The notes below the pieces were generated by a model, which saw only the letters and a list, made by a program, of their open reading frames with translations, had not been told where the DNA came from and searched no databases. From Deltaproteobacteria bacterium (lineage in GTDB: Bacteria > Desulfobacterota_D > UBA1144 > Nemesobacterales > Nemesobacteraceae), in assembly GCA_029262295.1 (NCBI GenBank), contig JAJCZR010000009.1, forward strand, positions 1 through 49,373: a stretch of 49,373 nucleotides of DNA. The letters are read 5' to 3'. The position numbers were made by a program, and so were the translations under genes. This document shows, in pieces, positions 17,824 through 26,134 of the stretch (positions are counted from its first letter, which is position 1; each line of letters begins with the position of its first letter).

Positions 17824-18684
17824 ATGAATAAAAACATTCTTCTTCTTGTTTTCACAATAATCTCATGGGGCTACTCATGGGTATTGATGAAGCAGGCCCT
17901 CAATTATATGGACCCTTTCACTTTTGTGGCACTGAGAAACACTCTTGGAGCTTTATGCCTTCTGCCTTTCATATACAAAAGGGGATCATTTAATTTTTCA
18001 GAAATAAAAAATATTAATTACGCCATCATAGGAATTTTGCAAACCTTTGTAATGTTTGCACTTATCATCTACGGAATGAAATTTGTAACTGCCGGAAAGA
18101 CTTCAGTTGTTCTTTATACAATGCCAGTATGGACAAGTGTGTTCTTGCATTTCTTTTTAAAGGAAAAACTCGGCAGAAGAAAATGGATAGGGGTTTTATT
18201 CGGCATTATCGGAATACTTTGTATCTTGGGATGGGACACTCTTTCAAAGCAAAATCTGGAGATAATATTCGGCGAGATTCTTATACTTCTGGCCGCCGTT
18301 TCCTGGGCAGCCGCAAATATCTGGCACAGAAAGAAACTCTCAAATCACAACCCTTTTGTTGTTAATGGTTACCAACTCACAATTGGATCAATACTTCTTA
18401 TAATCTTGTCTGTTTCAACAGAAGGATTTTTTATTGTTGACTGGAATTACTACTCAATATTTATAATTCTTTTCACCGGGATTATTGCTGCCGCTATTAA
18501 CTTTTCAATATGGTTTCATCTTATTAAAAAACTTGATATAAATGTAACAACCTTTTCATCTTTGATGGTACCTGTGTTTGGATTATTATTTGACTGGATG
18601 ATACTCGGAACCAAAATTGATATTGGATTAATTATTGGCGGGGTTTTTATACTTCTTGGGATTTATAAGATCTCGAAGAAGTAA
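17824..18684 (+). CDS. EamA/DMT-superfamily exporter
   Basis: 286 residues and ten hydrophobic helices in two homologous halves. The first half opens ILLLVFTIISWGYSWVLMKQAL with the EamA PFTFVALRN motif; the second repeat begins EIFGEILILLAAVSWAAANIW. DMT permeases export amino acids or metabolites; the substrate is unknown. A longer frame from TTG 17776 was rejected because it runs into the divergent etfB promoter and adds 16 residues before the natural first helix. It converges with the lipoprotein gene at 18691. Confidence 0.88.
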   Translation: MNKNILLLVFTIISWGYSWVLMKQALNYMDPFTFVALRNTLGALCLLPFIYKRGSFNFSEIKNINYAIIGILQTFVMFALIIYGMKFVTAGKTSVVLYTMPVWTSVFLHFFLKEKLGRRKWIGVLFGIIGILCILGWDTLSKQNLEIIFGEILILLAAVSWAAANIWHRKKLSNHNPFVVNGYQLTIGSILLIILSVSTEGFFIVDWNYYSIFIILFTGIIAAAINFSIWFHLIKKLDINVTTFSSLMVPVFGLLFDWMILGTKIDIGLIIGGVFILLGIYKISKK

Positions 18685-18690
18685 AATTGG

Positions 18691-19173
18691 TTATAAGCTT
18701 TCACTAGAAGTTGCTTTTTCTATACCCTTGTCTAATAAATTTTGGATTTTGTCACTATTAAAATTATGACCAACAATTAAAAACTTTTTGCCAACTAATG
18801 GTTTGTGGAATGTGAGTTTTTCCGTACCTTTACCTTTCTCATACTCTGTATCATAAATTAAAACTACAAATATCCCAGATACATCACTCATATTTACATT
18901 AGACTGTACATTCCAAGTTTTAAGTGAGTAACTATTAAGATTTCCCATTGCCTTCATAACTAACTTTTTTATATTAGAAAATTTTTTTTGATCAGTATTC
19001 TTCCAGAATAATTCTGAATAATATTTCTCAGAAATAAAATTACTATTGTTTATTCTGTCCTCAAACATTGATTCAGCTACTTTTTCAGCTTCCCCTTTAC
19101 CATTGATAAGACCACAAGAAGTGGACAGCATAAAAGGAAAAATTAAAATCGTGATACAAATTATATTTTTCAT
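18691..19173 (-). CDS. Lipoprotein of unknown function
   Basis: 160 residues with a lipoprotein signal, lipobox STSC, Cys at residue 20. The mature part is a small alpha/beta domain (AESMFEDRINNSNFISEKYYSELF, then YSLKTWNVQSNVNMSDVSGIFVVLIYDTEYEKG) with the look of a DUF4019/NTF2-like envelope domain, but I cannot assign a family. It is isolated: convergent with the EamA gene and 58 bases from suhB on the same strand. Confidence 0.65.
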   Translation of the reverse strand: MKNIICITILIFPFMLSTSCGLINGKGEAEKVAESMFEDRINNSNFISEKYYSELFWKNTDQKKFSNIKKLVMKAMGNLNSYSLKTWNVQSNVNMSDVSGIFVVLIYDTEYEKGKGTEKLTFHKPLVGKKFLIVGHNFNSDKIQNLLDKGIEKATSSESL

Positions 19174-19231
19174 CTTAATAATAGTTAATTCATACTTAAG
19201 GATTAAATTATAATTAAACTCATGTAGTAAA

Positions 19232-20014
19232 TCAATAACTCAACAACCTATCCATTTTCTTATGAATTAAACTATTTGAAGCTAAGAGCTCTCCACCATA
19301 AATTGAAAACTCAGCACCATCATATTTAGTAATTTTTCCACCAGCTTCTTCAACAATTAAACTACCGGCTGCCACATCCCATGCTTTAAGTCCACATTCC
19401 CAAAATGCATCATAACGTCCGCAGGCTACATAACAAAGATCGAGTGCGGCAGACCCATCCCTTCTTATTCCTCTCACTTTTTCATTAATTTTTTTTAAGA
19501 TCAAAAAGTGTTTTTCTTTTATCTCCTCATTGTGATAATAAAAAGTTCCACAAACAACAAAACTATCTTCTATCAGCTCCGTATCAGAAACTTTTATGTT
19601 CTCACCATTTAGCTTTGCACCCTTCCCTTTTTCTGCGCTAAACATTTCATCTCGCACAGGTTCATAAATCACTCCGAGTACAACTTCATTTTGATATTCA
19701 AGAGCTATTGAGACACAAAAAAAAGGGAAATCGTTTGAATAATTCATAGTGCCATCAAGCGGGTCAACAATCCATTTATATTGGGAACCACTATTTTCAT
19801 GATTACCACCTTCTTCTGCCAGGATTGAATGTTCCGGGAAGTTTTCTCTTAATTTACTGGTTATCAGATCTTCACATTCTGTATCAATTTTTGTAACAAT
19901 ATCATTTTTACCTTTCACATCTTTAAAACTGATATCTTTTAACTTACCAAGATTATCAAGCTGGATCTTTCCTGCACTCCTGGCGGCTGCCATTGCCACT
20001 TCAATAAAACTCAT
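19232..20014 (-). CDS. suhB: Inositol monophosphatase family protein (SuhB-like)
   Basis: 260 residues. All metal-binding motifs of the Li+-sensitive Mg2+ phosphatases are present: ILAEEGG, WIVDPLDGTMNYSNDFPFFCVSIAL, and the C-terminal WDVAAGSLIVEEAGGKI. These enzymes dephosphorylate inositol-1-phosphate or related sugar phosphates, and SuhB also binds Nus factors in E. coli. Soluble, cytoplasmic. GGGAG precedes the ATG by seven bases. Confidence 0.93.
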   Translation of the reverse strand: MSFIEVAMAAARSAGKIQLDNLGKLKDISFKDVKGKNDIVTKIDTECEDLITSKLRENFPEHSILAEEGGNHENSGSQYKWIVDPLDGTMNYSNDFPFFCVSIALEYQNEVVLGVIYEPVRDEMFSAEKGKGAKLNGENIKVSDTELIEDSFVVCGTFYYHNEEIKEKHFLILKKINEKVRGIRRDGSAALDLCYVACGRYDAFWECGLKAWDVAAGSLIVEEAGGKITKYDGAEFSIYGGELLASNSLIHKKMDRLLSY

Positions 20015-20103
20015 TCACTAACTCCCAATATTTTCAGATTATGATTTGTATTTGAACCAATTTTTTATATTCTACTTTCTAAAATGTATAAGGCTATAAA
20101 GAG

Positions 20104-20484
20104 ATGATTAAGATTCTGATTATTTGTATTGGCGGCTCACTTGGTGCCAGCCTTCGTTATTTGGTCTCATTAAAAATTAATGAAAGCCATAATACGAGTT
20201 TTCCTTTTGGAACACTGGTTGTAAATATTACTGGTTGTTTTTTAATTGGATTTTTGTGGCATATGTCTGACCACATGAATATCTCGGAAAATCTGAGGCT
20301 TTTTATATTTGTGGGGCTTTTAGGGGCTTTCACCACTTTTTCCACATTTGGATTTGAGAGCCATAATCTTTTTTCCAACAGCAACAATAATCTTGGAATA
20401 CTTTACATTGCTGCAAGTAACCTTTTTGGTATTGCTTTTGTGTTTTTTGGATTGATCTTGAGCAGAAATATATTTAGAGTTTAA
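20104..20484 (+). CDS. crcB: Fluoride ion channel CrcB/Fluc
   Basis: 126 residues, four membrane helices. Signature segments: GGSLGASLRYLVS, FPFGTLVVNITGCFLIGFL (the pore Asn) and VGLLGAFTTFSTFGFE, whose Phe residues line the fluoride path. A single crcB gene implies a dual-topology homodimer. Fluc lets fluoride leave the cell. The 89 bases before it show no fluoride riboswitch that I can recognise. rpiB begins four bases after the stop. Confidence 0.95.
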   Translation: MIKILIICIGGSLGASLRYLVSLKINESHNTSFPFGTLVVNITGCFLIGFLWHMSDHMNISENLRLFIFVGLLGAFTTFSTFGFESHNLFSNSNNNLGILYIAASNLFGIAFVFFGLILSRNIFRV

Positions 20485-20488
20485 TATA

Positions 20489-20932
20489 ATGAGAATAGCA
20501 GTTGGAAGTGACGAAAAAACAAATTTGACTGACTTTATTGTAAATGAGCTTAAAGCCAGAGGAATGGATGTGGAGCTTTATGGCCCACTTTCAGACAACA
20601 GCCTGGAATGGGTTGATGTTGCAGAACAGGTAGCTAACAATGTTGCAAAAAAAAAAGCTGATCAGGGAATACTTTTTTGCTGGACTGGCACCGGAGTAAC
20701 TATTGCTGCAAATAAAGTGCCTGGTATAAGGGCAGCCCTTTGTACTGATAGTGGCACAGCCGAAGGTGCAAGAAAATGGAATGATGCAAATATACTTACT
20801 ATGAGTTTAAGATTAACCTCTGAAACAGTTGCAAAAGAAATTCTTGATTCGTGGTTTTCGGCAAAACCCGATCCTTCCGAAAAGATTAATATTGAGAAGA
20901 TCGGCAAGATAGAATCAAAACACTCTTCTTAA
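20489..20932 (+). CDS. RpiB/LacA/LacB-family sugar-phosphate isomerase, divergent active site
   Basis: 147 residues, the RpiB length and fold: MRIAVGSDEK, then DVAEQVANNVAKKKADQGILFC and TGTGVTIAANKVPGIRAALC, and the C-terminal NDANIL. RpiB interconverts ribose- and ribulose-5-phosphate. The catalytic Cys is kept (Cys64), but the following Gly is Trp65, the ring-opening His before NDAN is Trp97 (KWNDAN), and the family DH near the N-terminus is Asp8-Glu9. The fold is certain; the substrate is not, because the ring-opening His is missing. Confidence 0.85.
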   Translation: MRIAVGSDEKTNLTDFIVNELKARGMDVELYGPLSDNSLEWVDVAEQVANNVAKKKADQGILFCWTGTGVTIAANKVPGIRAALCTDSGTAEGARKWNDANILTMSLRLTSETVAKEILDSWFSAKPDPSEKINIEKIGKIESKHSS

Positions 20933-20970
20933 ATTCAAATCAGATATAATAAAAGTTTTTGGTAAATAAA

Positions 20971-21990
20971 ATGAGTAAAGATAAATACAATATTGCGATT
21001 GTTGGAGCGACCGGAGCAGTTGGTCAGGAAATGATGGAAATTTTGGATGAAAGAAATTTTCCAATTGACGAACTTCGCCTGATAGCATCGGAAAGATCAG
21101 CCGGAAAAAAATTCACTTTTAAAGATAATGAGTTGGAAGTAAAAAAGCTCGACCACAGCTGTTTTGAAGGAATTGATATTGCACTTTTTTCTGCCGGATC
21201 AGATAGAAGTAAAGAATTTGCAGATTCCGCTGTAAAAGCAGGAGCAATCGTAGTTGATAACAGCTCCGCATTTAGAATGGATGAGGATGTCCCTTTGATA
21301 ATACCGGAGATAAATCCTGATGCATTAAAAAAACATAAAGGAATAATAGCAAACCCCAACTGCACTACCGCAGTTTCTCTCATGGCTTTAAAACCTCTTT
21401 ATAATCTATCCAGAATAAAGAGGGTTGTAGCCACAAGTTTTCAGTCTGTATCGGGTGCGGGAGCTGGAGGTATTTACGAACTTGAAGACCAGATCTCGAA
21501 ATGGCCTGATTCAAAATCATATGAAAATCGCACATTCCCTTACCAAATTGCATTCAATGTGATTCCTCATATAGATTCTTTTCTGGATAACAATTATACA
21601 AAAGAGGAAATGAAACTTCATAACGAAACTAAAAAAATACTTGCCGATGATGCAATCTTACTTACTGCCACAACTGTAAGAGTGCCAGTTTTCAGGGCAC
21701 ATTCTGTCGCACTAAACATTGAGACAGAAGAGAAAATTGAACTTGATGAAGCAAAAGAAGCAATCAGTAACTTCCCAGGGGTAACACTTGTAGATGATCC
21801 TGGTAACCTTAAATATCCAATGCCTATTCACGCTTCGAGAAAGGACGACTGTTTAGTTGGAAGGCTCAGGGAAGATTACACGGTGAGAAATGGTTTAAGC
21901 CTTTGGGTTTCAGGAGATCAACTCAGAAAAGGAGCTGCACTTAATGCAGTGCAAATAGCAGAGCTTTTGGTTAAAAACTATGTCAAATAA
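20971..21990 (+). CDS. asd: Aspartate-semialdehyde dehydrogenase
   Basis: 339 residues. NADPH-binding IVGATGAVGQEM at the N-terminus, catalytic Cys131 in ANPNCTT, SVSGAGAGGIYEL and HASRKDDCLVGRLRED with the active-site residues. Makes aspartate semialdehyde from aspartyl phosphate, the branch point to lysine/diaminopimelate, threonine and methionine. The ATG at 20971 is chosen over a TTG 12 bases upstream: the protein then begins MSKDKYNIAIVG like homologues. There is no Shine-Dalgarno; a TATAAT at 20945-20950 implies a very short leader. dapA follows two genes later. Confidence 0.96.
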   Translation: MSKDKYNIAIVGATGAVGQEMMEILDERNFPIDELRLIASERSAGKKFTFKDNELEVKKLDHSCFEGIDIALFSAGSDRSKEFADSAVKAGAIVVDNSSAFRMDEDVPLIIPEINPDALKKHKGIIANPNCTTAVSLMALKPLYNLSRIKRVVATSFQSVSGAGAGGIYELEDQISKWPDSKSYENRTFPYQIAFNVIPHIDSFLDNNYTKEEMKLHNETKKILADDAILLTATTVRVPVFRAHSVALNIETEEKIELDEAKEAISNFPGVTLVDDPGNLKYPMPIHASRKDDCLVGRLREDYTVRNGLSLWVSGDQLRKGAALNAVQIAELLVKNYVK

Positions 21991-22528
21991 GAGCCTACTG
22001 AAAAGTATTATCACTTTTCTCAATCTTGACGGAGAAAAAAAAGAAAGGAGCTATATACCTGAATCTTTAAAAGAGGATATTCTGAGTGATCTTGAAGGTG
22101 ATGATTCTCTTTTGATATGTATTGAATCGCTGAGTTCAACTTACATGCCTAAAAACTGGTTCGATAGAAACACCTTTTTTAATACTTATTTCATCGTTAC
22201 AAGAAAAAGAGTTGTTATCGCAAAGAGTTCTTCGGAACTCAAAATATTCAGGGATATAGATTTGGACCAGATCCAAAAATACAAGTTTAGCAAAGCAAAA
22301 AGAGGGCATAACATTCTTGCATTAGACTGTTTTGATTCAAAAGACAAGATAGTTATTCATAAAACACTCACAGATGAAGTTGAGGAGCTCAAAAAGATAT
22401 TTGAAGAACAATATAAAGAAATCGGGGGCACTTCGGAAAAGGATTTCATATTTTGCATGCACTGCGGAGTGAAAATACCTTTGGCCAGTAAATTCTGTTC
22501 AAGCTGCGGCAAAAAAGTTAAAGTTTAA
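21980..22528 (+). CDS. PH-like domain protein with C-terminal zinc ribbon
   Basis: 182 residues. The middle (about 55-140) resembles bacterial PH domains: NTYFIVTRKRVVIAKSSSELKIF, RDIDLDQIQKYKFS and the final helix DEVEELKKIFEEQ. The C-terminus is a rubredoxin-like zinc ribbon, FCMHCGVKIPLASKFCSSCGKK (about 157-178). No signal peptide. The combination is widespread in bacteria but without an assigned role. The start overlaps the end of asd by 11 bases, so it is translationally coupled; dapA follows after 36 bases. Confidence 0.7.
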   Translation: MSNKSLLKSIITFLNLDGEKKERSYIPESLKEDILSDLEGDDSLLICIESLSSTYMPKNWFDRNTFFNTYFIVTRKRVVIAKSSSELKIFRDIDLDQIQKYKFSKAKRGHNILALDCFDSKDKIVIHKTLTDEVEELKKIFEEQYKEIGGTSEKDFIFCMHCGVKIPLASKFCSSCGKKVKV

Positions 22529-22564
22529 ACCTGTTATTTTTTATTATTTTTCGGAGGAAGTTTA

Positions 22565-23440
22565 ATGATTCACGGCTCAATTGTTGCGATAGTTACTCCA
22601 TTTATAAATGGAGAAGTGGATTATGATAAACTTGGTGAACTGATAGAATTTCAGATTGAAAACGGCACACATGGGATTGTGCCTGTAGGTACCACAGGTG
22701 AGTCACCTACCCTTTCTCACGAAGAACACCGTGAAGTTATCAAATTTACTATAGAGCAAGTTAATAAAAGAATACCTGTCATAGCTGGCACCGGGTCCAA
22801 CAGCACAAGGGAAGCAATTAACCTTACAAGATTTGCAAAAGGAGCTGGTGCAGATGCAGCTTTGGTTGTGTCCCCATACTACAACAAGCCCACTCAGGAC
22901 GGCCTTTTCAATCATTTCAAAACAATTGCTGATGAAGTTGATATAGATATTGTTCTTTACAATGTTCCTGGAAGAACAGTTGTGAATATTAATCCCGAAA
23001 CTATTGCAAAACTCACAGGAGAATGTGCAAATATTGTTGGAGTTAAAGATGCAACAGGATCACTTGAAAATGTAAGTAAGATTATACATCTGTGTGGAGA
23101 GGGTTTTATAGTTTTATCAGGTGATGATGCCGTGAACTTTCCAATACTTACTGTTGGAGGAAATGGGTTTATTAGTGTCACGGCTAACATTGTTCCTAAA
23201 GATGTTGCTGATCTTTACAATCTTTTTGCTGAAAATAATATTGAAGGTGCAAAAAATCTTCATTACAAACTTCTCCCTTTAAACGAGCTTTTGTTTGTGG
23301 AATCAAACCCAATTCCGGTGAAAGCGGCATTAAACCTTATGGGGAAAATCAATTCTGAGATCAAACCACCACTTTATGAAATGTCGGCCTCCAATAAAGA
23401 CAGACTTAAAAAAGCAATGAAAGAGTATGGTCTAATATAA
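22565..23440 (+). CDS. dapA: 4-hydroxy-tetrahydrodipicolinate synthase
   Basis: 291 residues, TIM barrel. Schiff-base Lys161 in GVKDATG, the catalytic Tyr in LYNVPGRT, and the Thr pair in GTTGESPTLSHEEH. Condenses pyruvate with aspartate semialdehyde in lysine/diaminopimelate synthesis. A strong CGGAGG lies upstream of the ATG. Two genes after asd; together they give the first committed steps of the pathway. dapB and later genes are not in the window. Confidence 0.97.
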   Translation: MIHGSIVAIVTPFINGEVDYDKLGELIEFQIENGTHGIVPVGTTGESPTLSHEEHREVIKFTIEQVNKRIPVIAGTGSNSTREAINLTRFAKGAGADAALVVSPYYNKPTQDGLFNHFKTIADEVDIDIVLYNVPGRTVVNINPETIAKLTGECANIVGVKDATGSLENVSKIIHLCGEGFIVLSGDDAVNFPILTVGGNGFISVTANIVPKDVADLYNLFAENNIEGAKNLHYKLLPLNELLFVESNPIPVKAALNLMGKINSEIKPPLYEMSASNKDRLKKAMKEYGLI

Positions 23441-23441
23441 A

Positions 23442-24038
23442 TTGGGCTTTTTAGATTATTCAATCGAAAAAAAATTTTGGGATAAGAATATGTATCCTGC
23501 CGGGGTTGATGAAGCTGGGAGAGGACCACTTGCAGGCCCTGTTGTCGCAGCGGCTGTAATGCTTCAAAAGGAATTTCAAATACCAGGGCTTAATGATTCC
23601 AAGAAACTTTCACATACAAAAAGAGAAAAGCTTTTTGATGAAATAAAAGAGAAAGCTTTATATGTTGGGATTGGAATAGTTGATAATAATGAAATAGATA
23701 GAATAAACATACTTCAGGCAGCATTGAGGGCGATGGAGATTGCCGTAGAAAATCTAAAGGTCTCACCAGATTTTCTTTTAATTGATGGAAACCAAAAGAC
23801 TTCATTAATAATACCCCAGAAAGCAATAATCAAGGGTGATTCAAAATCCACTTCAATAGCAGCAGCTTCTATCATTGCTAAAGTAACAAGAGATAGAATA
23901 ATGAGTGAGTTTGATTCACAATATCCTGAATATAATTTTACAAAGCATAAGGGATATCCTACAAAAGAGCACTATGAAATGATTAAAAAGTATGGTCCAT
24001 GCCCTATTCACAGAAAAACTTTTAAAGGTGTTTTGTAA
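23442..24038 (+). CDS. rnhB: Ribonuclease HII
   Basis: 198 residues with TTG start, one base after the dapA stop. Motifs: AGVDEAGRGPLAGPVVAAAV (two catalytic acids), LLIDGN, GDSKSTSIAAASIIAKVTRDR and HKGYPTKEH. Cleaves RNA of RNA-DNA hybrids and removes single ribonucleotides. The alternative ATG at 23490 would remove the N-terminal helix FLDYSIEKKFWDKN, which homologues have just before the first motif, so the TTG is preferred. dapA to rnhB is probably one transcript. Confidence 0.94.
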   Translation: MGFLDYSIEKKFWDKNMYPAGVDEAGRGPLAGPVVAAAVMLQKEFQIPGLNDSKKLSHTKREKLFDEIKEKALYVGIGIVDNNEIDRINILQAALRAMEIAVENLKVSPDFLLIDGNQKTSLIIPQKAIIKGDSKSTSIAAASIIAKVTRDRIMSEFDSQYPEYNFTKHKGYPTKEHYEMIKKYGPCPIHRKTFKGVL

Positions 24039-24056
24039 ATTTATTTTCATAATAGC

Positions 24057-24085
24057 TTGACTTTTTACTTCAGGTGAACTAATTT
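24057..24085 (+). promoter_or_regulatory. Promoter of the MerR-like gene, probable leaderless start
   Basis: TTGACT (24057-24062), 17-base spacer, TAATTT (24080-24085). The ATG at 24094 is eight bases beyond the -10 box, and no ribosome-binding site is present. Confidence 0.5.
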
Positions 24086-24093
24086 TTAATTTA

Positions 24094-24441
24094 ATGCAGC
24101 AAAAAGCATACAATTTTTCTCTTCCCGATAAGATTTATTTTAGAATTGGAGAAGTAAGTGAGTTTACAGGGATAAAACCTTACGTACTTCGCTATTGGGA
24201 AAGTGAATTCGATCAAATAAAGCCGGTTAGAAGAAAATCTCAGAGGCTTTACGATAGAGATACAATCCATCTCATTATGAGAATAAAGGATATGCTCTAT
24301 GAGCAAAATTTCACAATTGCAGGAGCCAAAAAACAGCTTTATGATGAACAAAATGGAAACAACCCATTTTCCGTTCAAAACGATAAACAGTTTTTGCGTG
24401 AAATGCTTAATGAGTTAAGGCATATAAAGAATTCAATCTAA
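24094..24441 (+). CDS. MerR-like helix-turn-helix regulator
   Basis: 115 residues. The winged helix-turn-helix of MerR proteins is complete: RIGEVSEFTGIKPYVLRYWESEFDQIKPVRRKSQRLYDRDTIHLIMRIKDMLYEQNFTIAGAKKQL (about 22-87). There is no C-terminal effector domain; a short tail follows. Short MerR-like proteins of this kind are typical next to a tRNA-Pro gene in deltaproteobacteria, and here the tRNA-Pro lies 206 bases downstream. Its DNA target is unknown. Confidence 0.9.
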   Translation: MQQKAYNFSLPDKIYFRIGEVSEFTGIKPYVLRYWESEFDQIKPVRRKSQRLYDRDTIHLIMRIKDMLYEQNFTIAGAKKQLYDEQNGNNPFSVQNDKQFLREMLNELRHIKNSI

Positions 24442-24484
24442 ATAAAGCTTTTATCACTCTTCCTCACAAAAAATTAAGTTTTTC

Positions 24485-24505
24485 ATCTCAACTCAACTTT
24501 GAGAT
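24485..24505 (+). terminator. Weak hairpin downstream of the MerR-like gene
   Basis: ATCTCAA (24485-24491) and TTGAGAT (24499-24505) form a seven-pair stem with a seven-base loop, 44 bases after the stop codon. Only a short T-rich stretch follows, so termination is uncertain. The 206-base gap to the tRNA holds nothing else that I can support. Confidence 0.3.
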
Positions 24506-24647
24506 TTATTAAAGATCACAAATTTCTATATCCAATTCACAAGCTTCTTTATTGTTTTGAATACTCCTTTTTAATCATATACACTACTACAACTTTAAAA
24601 CGGTAAACTTATCTAAAATCACTTGGTTTATCATGAGTTTCTCTGCT

Positions 24648-24724
24648 CGGGGTGTGGCGCAGTCTGGTAGCGCACTGGTCTGGGGGACCAGGGGTCGGAG
24701 GTTCAAGTCCTCTCACCCCGACCA
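24648..24724 (+). tRNA. tRNA-Pro, anticodon GGG
   Basis: A complete cloverleaf: acceptor CGGGGTG pairs perfectly with CACCCCG, D arm GCGC-GCGC, anticodon stem CTGGT/ACCAG enclosing loop CTGGGGG (anticodon GGG), and T arm with GTTCAAGTC. The discriminator A and CCA (24722-24724) are encoded. Reads CCC/CCU proline codons. surE starts nine bases after the CCA, so the two probably share a transcript. Confidence 0.97.
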
Positions 24725-24733
24725 TTTCTTAAT

Positions 24734-25492
24734 ATGAAAAAAAGAATTCTTATATCTAATGACGATGGAATAAACTCTCAGGGTTTATTGACTTTAGCTG
24801 ACAAACTTAAAGAACTAGGTGAAGTTATTGTCGTGGCACCAGACAGAGATCAAAGTGCTGCAGGACACTCTTTAAGTTTATTCAGACCTCTTCGAATTGA
24901 GAGATTTAATGGTAATAAATTTGCTGTTGATGGCACTCCCACGGATTGCATAAATCTTGCCGTAAATGGGTTATTAAAAGACCAAAAACCCGATCTTGTT
25001 GTTTCAGGTATTAACCTTTCTGCCAATATGGGAGACGACATTACATATTCTGGGACAGTAAGCGCTGCCATGGAGTCTACACTTCTTAAAATTCCTTCAA
25101 TTGCAGTATCACTTGATGCAAGGAAAGATTTTTTATTTGGCACTGCTACTCACTATTCAAAGTTAATTGCAGAATATGTGCTTGAGAATGGTCTTCCTGA
25201 AGACACTCTTCTGAATGTTAATGTACCAAATATCCCACTTGAAGATGTAAGAGGAATAAAAATCACACGACAGGGAAAGAGGATTTACGAAGAACCTATT
25301 GTTGAAAAAATTGATCCTAGGGGAAGAGAATATTTCTGGATAGGTGGCAATGTGCTTGATTATCTCAAGATTGAGAACTCGGATATAGTATGCGTAAAAG
25401 AAGGATATGTTTCTATTACACCCGTAAAACTTGATTTCACAGACTATAGCTACATGCACAAACTGAACGAAGATCTAAAAGACTATGCTTAA
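24734..25492 (+). CDS. surE: 5'/3'-nucleotidase SurE
   Basis: 252 residues. Metal-binding SNDDGINSQG (Asp10, Asp11), VVAPDRDQSAAGHSLSLF, VDGTPTDCINLAVNG and SGIN-N-SGTVSAAMESTL. SurE is a stationary-phase survival phosphatase that hydrolyses nucleoside monophosphates and short polyphosphates. The tRNA-Pro/surE neighbourhood is also seen in deltaproteobacteria such as Geobacter, to my knowledge. The stop overlaps the start of the next gene by eight bases. Confidence 0.96.
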   Translation: MKKRILISNDDGINSQGLLTLADKLKELGEVIVVAPDRDQSAAGHSLSLFRPLRIERFNGNKFAVDGTPTDCINLAVNGLLKDQKPDLVVSGINLSANMGDDITYSGTVSAAMESTLLKIPSIAVSLDARKDFLFGTATHYSKLIAEYVLENGLPEDTLLNVNVPNIPLEDVRGIKITRQGKRIYEEPIVEKIDPRGREYFWIGGNVLDYLKIENSDIVCVKEGYVSITPVKLDFTDYSYMHKLNEDLKDYA

Positions 25493-26063
25493 GAGACTTT
25501 ATGAATGGGTACTAAAACTTGGGGAAAGAAAGGGCGGAACTTATGCTCTTTCATCTGTATCATTTATTGAAGCCTCAATCTTTCCAATTCCTCCTGATCC
25601 GCTGCTTATAGCCCTTTGTCTTGGTAAACCTTCAAAATCTTTATACTTCGGAGTTATATGTTCAATTTTTTCTGTCTTGGGAGCAATTGCTGGCTATTTT
25701 ATTGGTTGGGGCATCTGGGAACTTGTAGATACATTCTTTTTTAATCACGTAATTACCACTGAAGCCTTTGAGTATGTTAATAGAAAGTATGCCGAAAATG
25801 CATTTCTTGCAATACTTGGAGCTGCTTTTACGCCAATTCCGTTCAAAGTATTTACCGTGACAGCCGGGGTATTTAAAATCAATCTTTTTATATTTGTAAT
25901 TGCATGTGCAATAGGAAGATCAGCCCGTTTTATGCTCCTTTCAGTTTTGATACTTATCTTTGGTCAAAAGATAAAAGTATTTATTGACAAGTATTTTAAT
26001 GCTCTTGCTATACTCTTCTTTATTATGCTTGTTTTAGGCTTTTTCATATTAAAAAAACTTTAG
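25485..26063 (+). CDS. YqaA/DedA-like (VTT-domain) membrane protein
   Basis: 192 residues. The VTT/SNARE-associated fold is seen as SVSFIEASIFPIPPDPLLIAL (about 24-44), the reentrant Gly-rich part GAIAGYFIGWGIWELVD, and AAFTPIPFKVFTVTAGVFKI (about 111-130), with the Arg in AIGRSARF. DedA proteins act as polyprenyl- or phospholipid flippases; the YqaA branch is less studied. Overlaps surE by eight bases. Confidence 0.85.
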   Translation: MLKRLYEWVLKLGERKGGTYALSSVSFIEASIFPIPPDPLLIALCLGKPSKSLYFGVICSIFSVLGAIAGYFIGWGIWELVDTFFFNHVITTEAFEYVNRKYAENAFLAILGAAFTPIPFKVFTVTAGVFKINLFIFVIACAIGRSARFMLLSVLILIFGQKIKVFIDKYFNALAILFFIMLVLGFFILKKL

Positions 26064-26096
26064 TTCTAGATAGGGCGTAATTATTATTAAAGTTGT

Positions 26097-26125
26097 TAGA
26101 AAACAAAAATCTACTAATGTATATT
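26097..26125 (+). promoter_or_regulatory. Putative tonB promoter, probable leaderless start
   Basis: TAGAAA (26097-26102), 17-base spacer, TATATT (26120-26125), with an overlapping TATTAT at 26122-26127. The GTG start is at 26135, seven to nine bases beyond the -10 box, without a ribosome site. Confidence 0.35.
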
Positions 26126-26134
26126 ATTTAGGCC

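Noticed and set aside
20015-20103. Fluoride riboswitch before crcB
   Set aside because: No matching conserved core or pseudoknot could be seen in the 89 bases.
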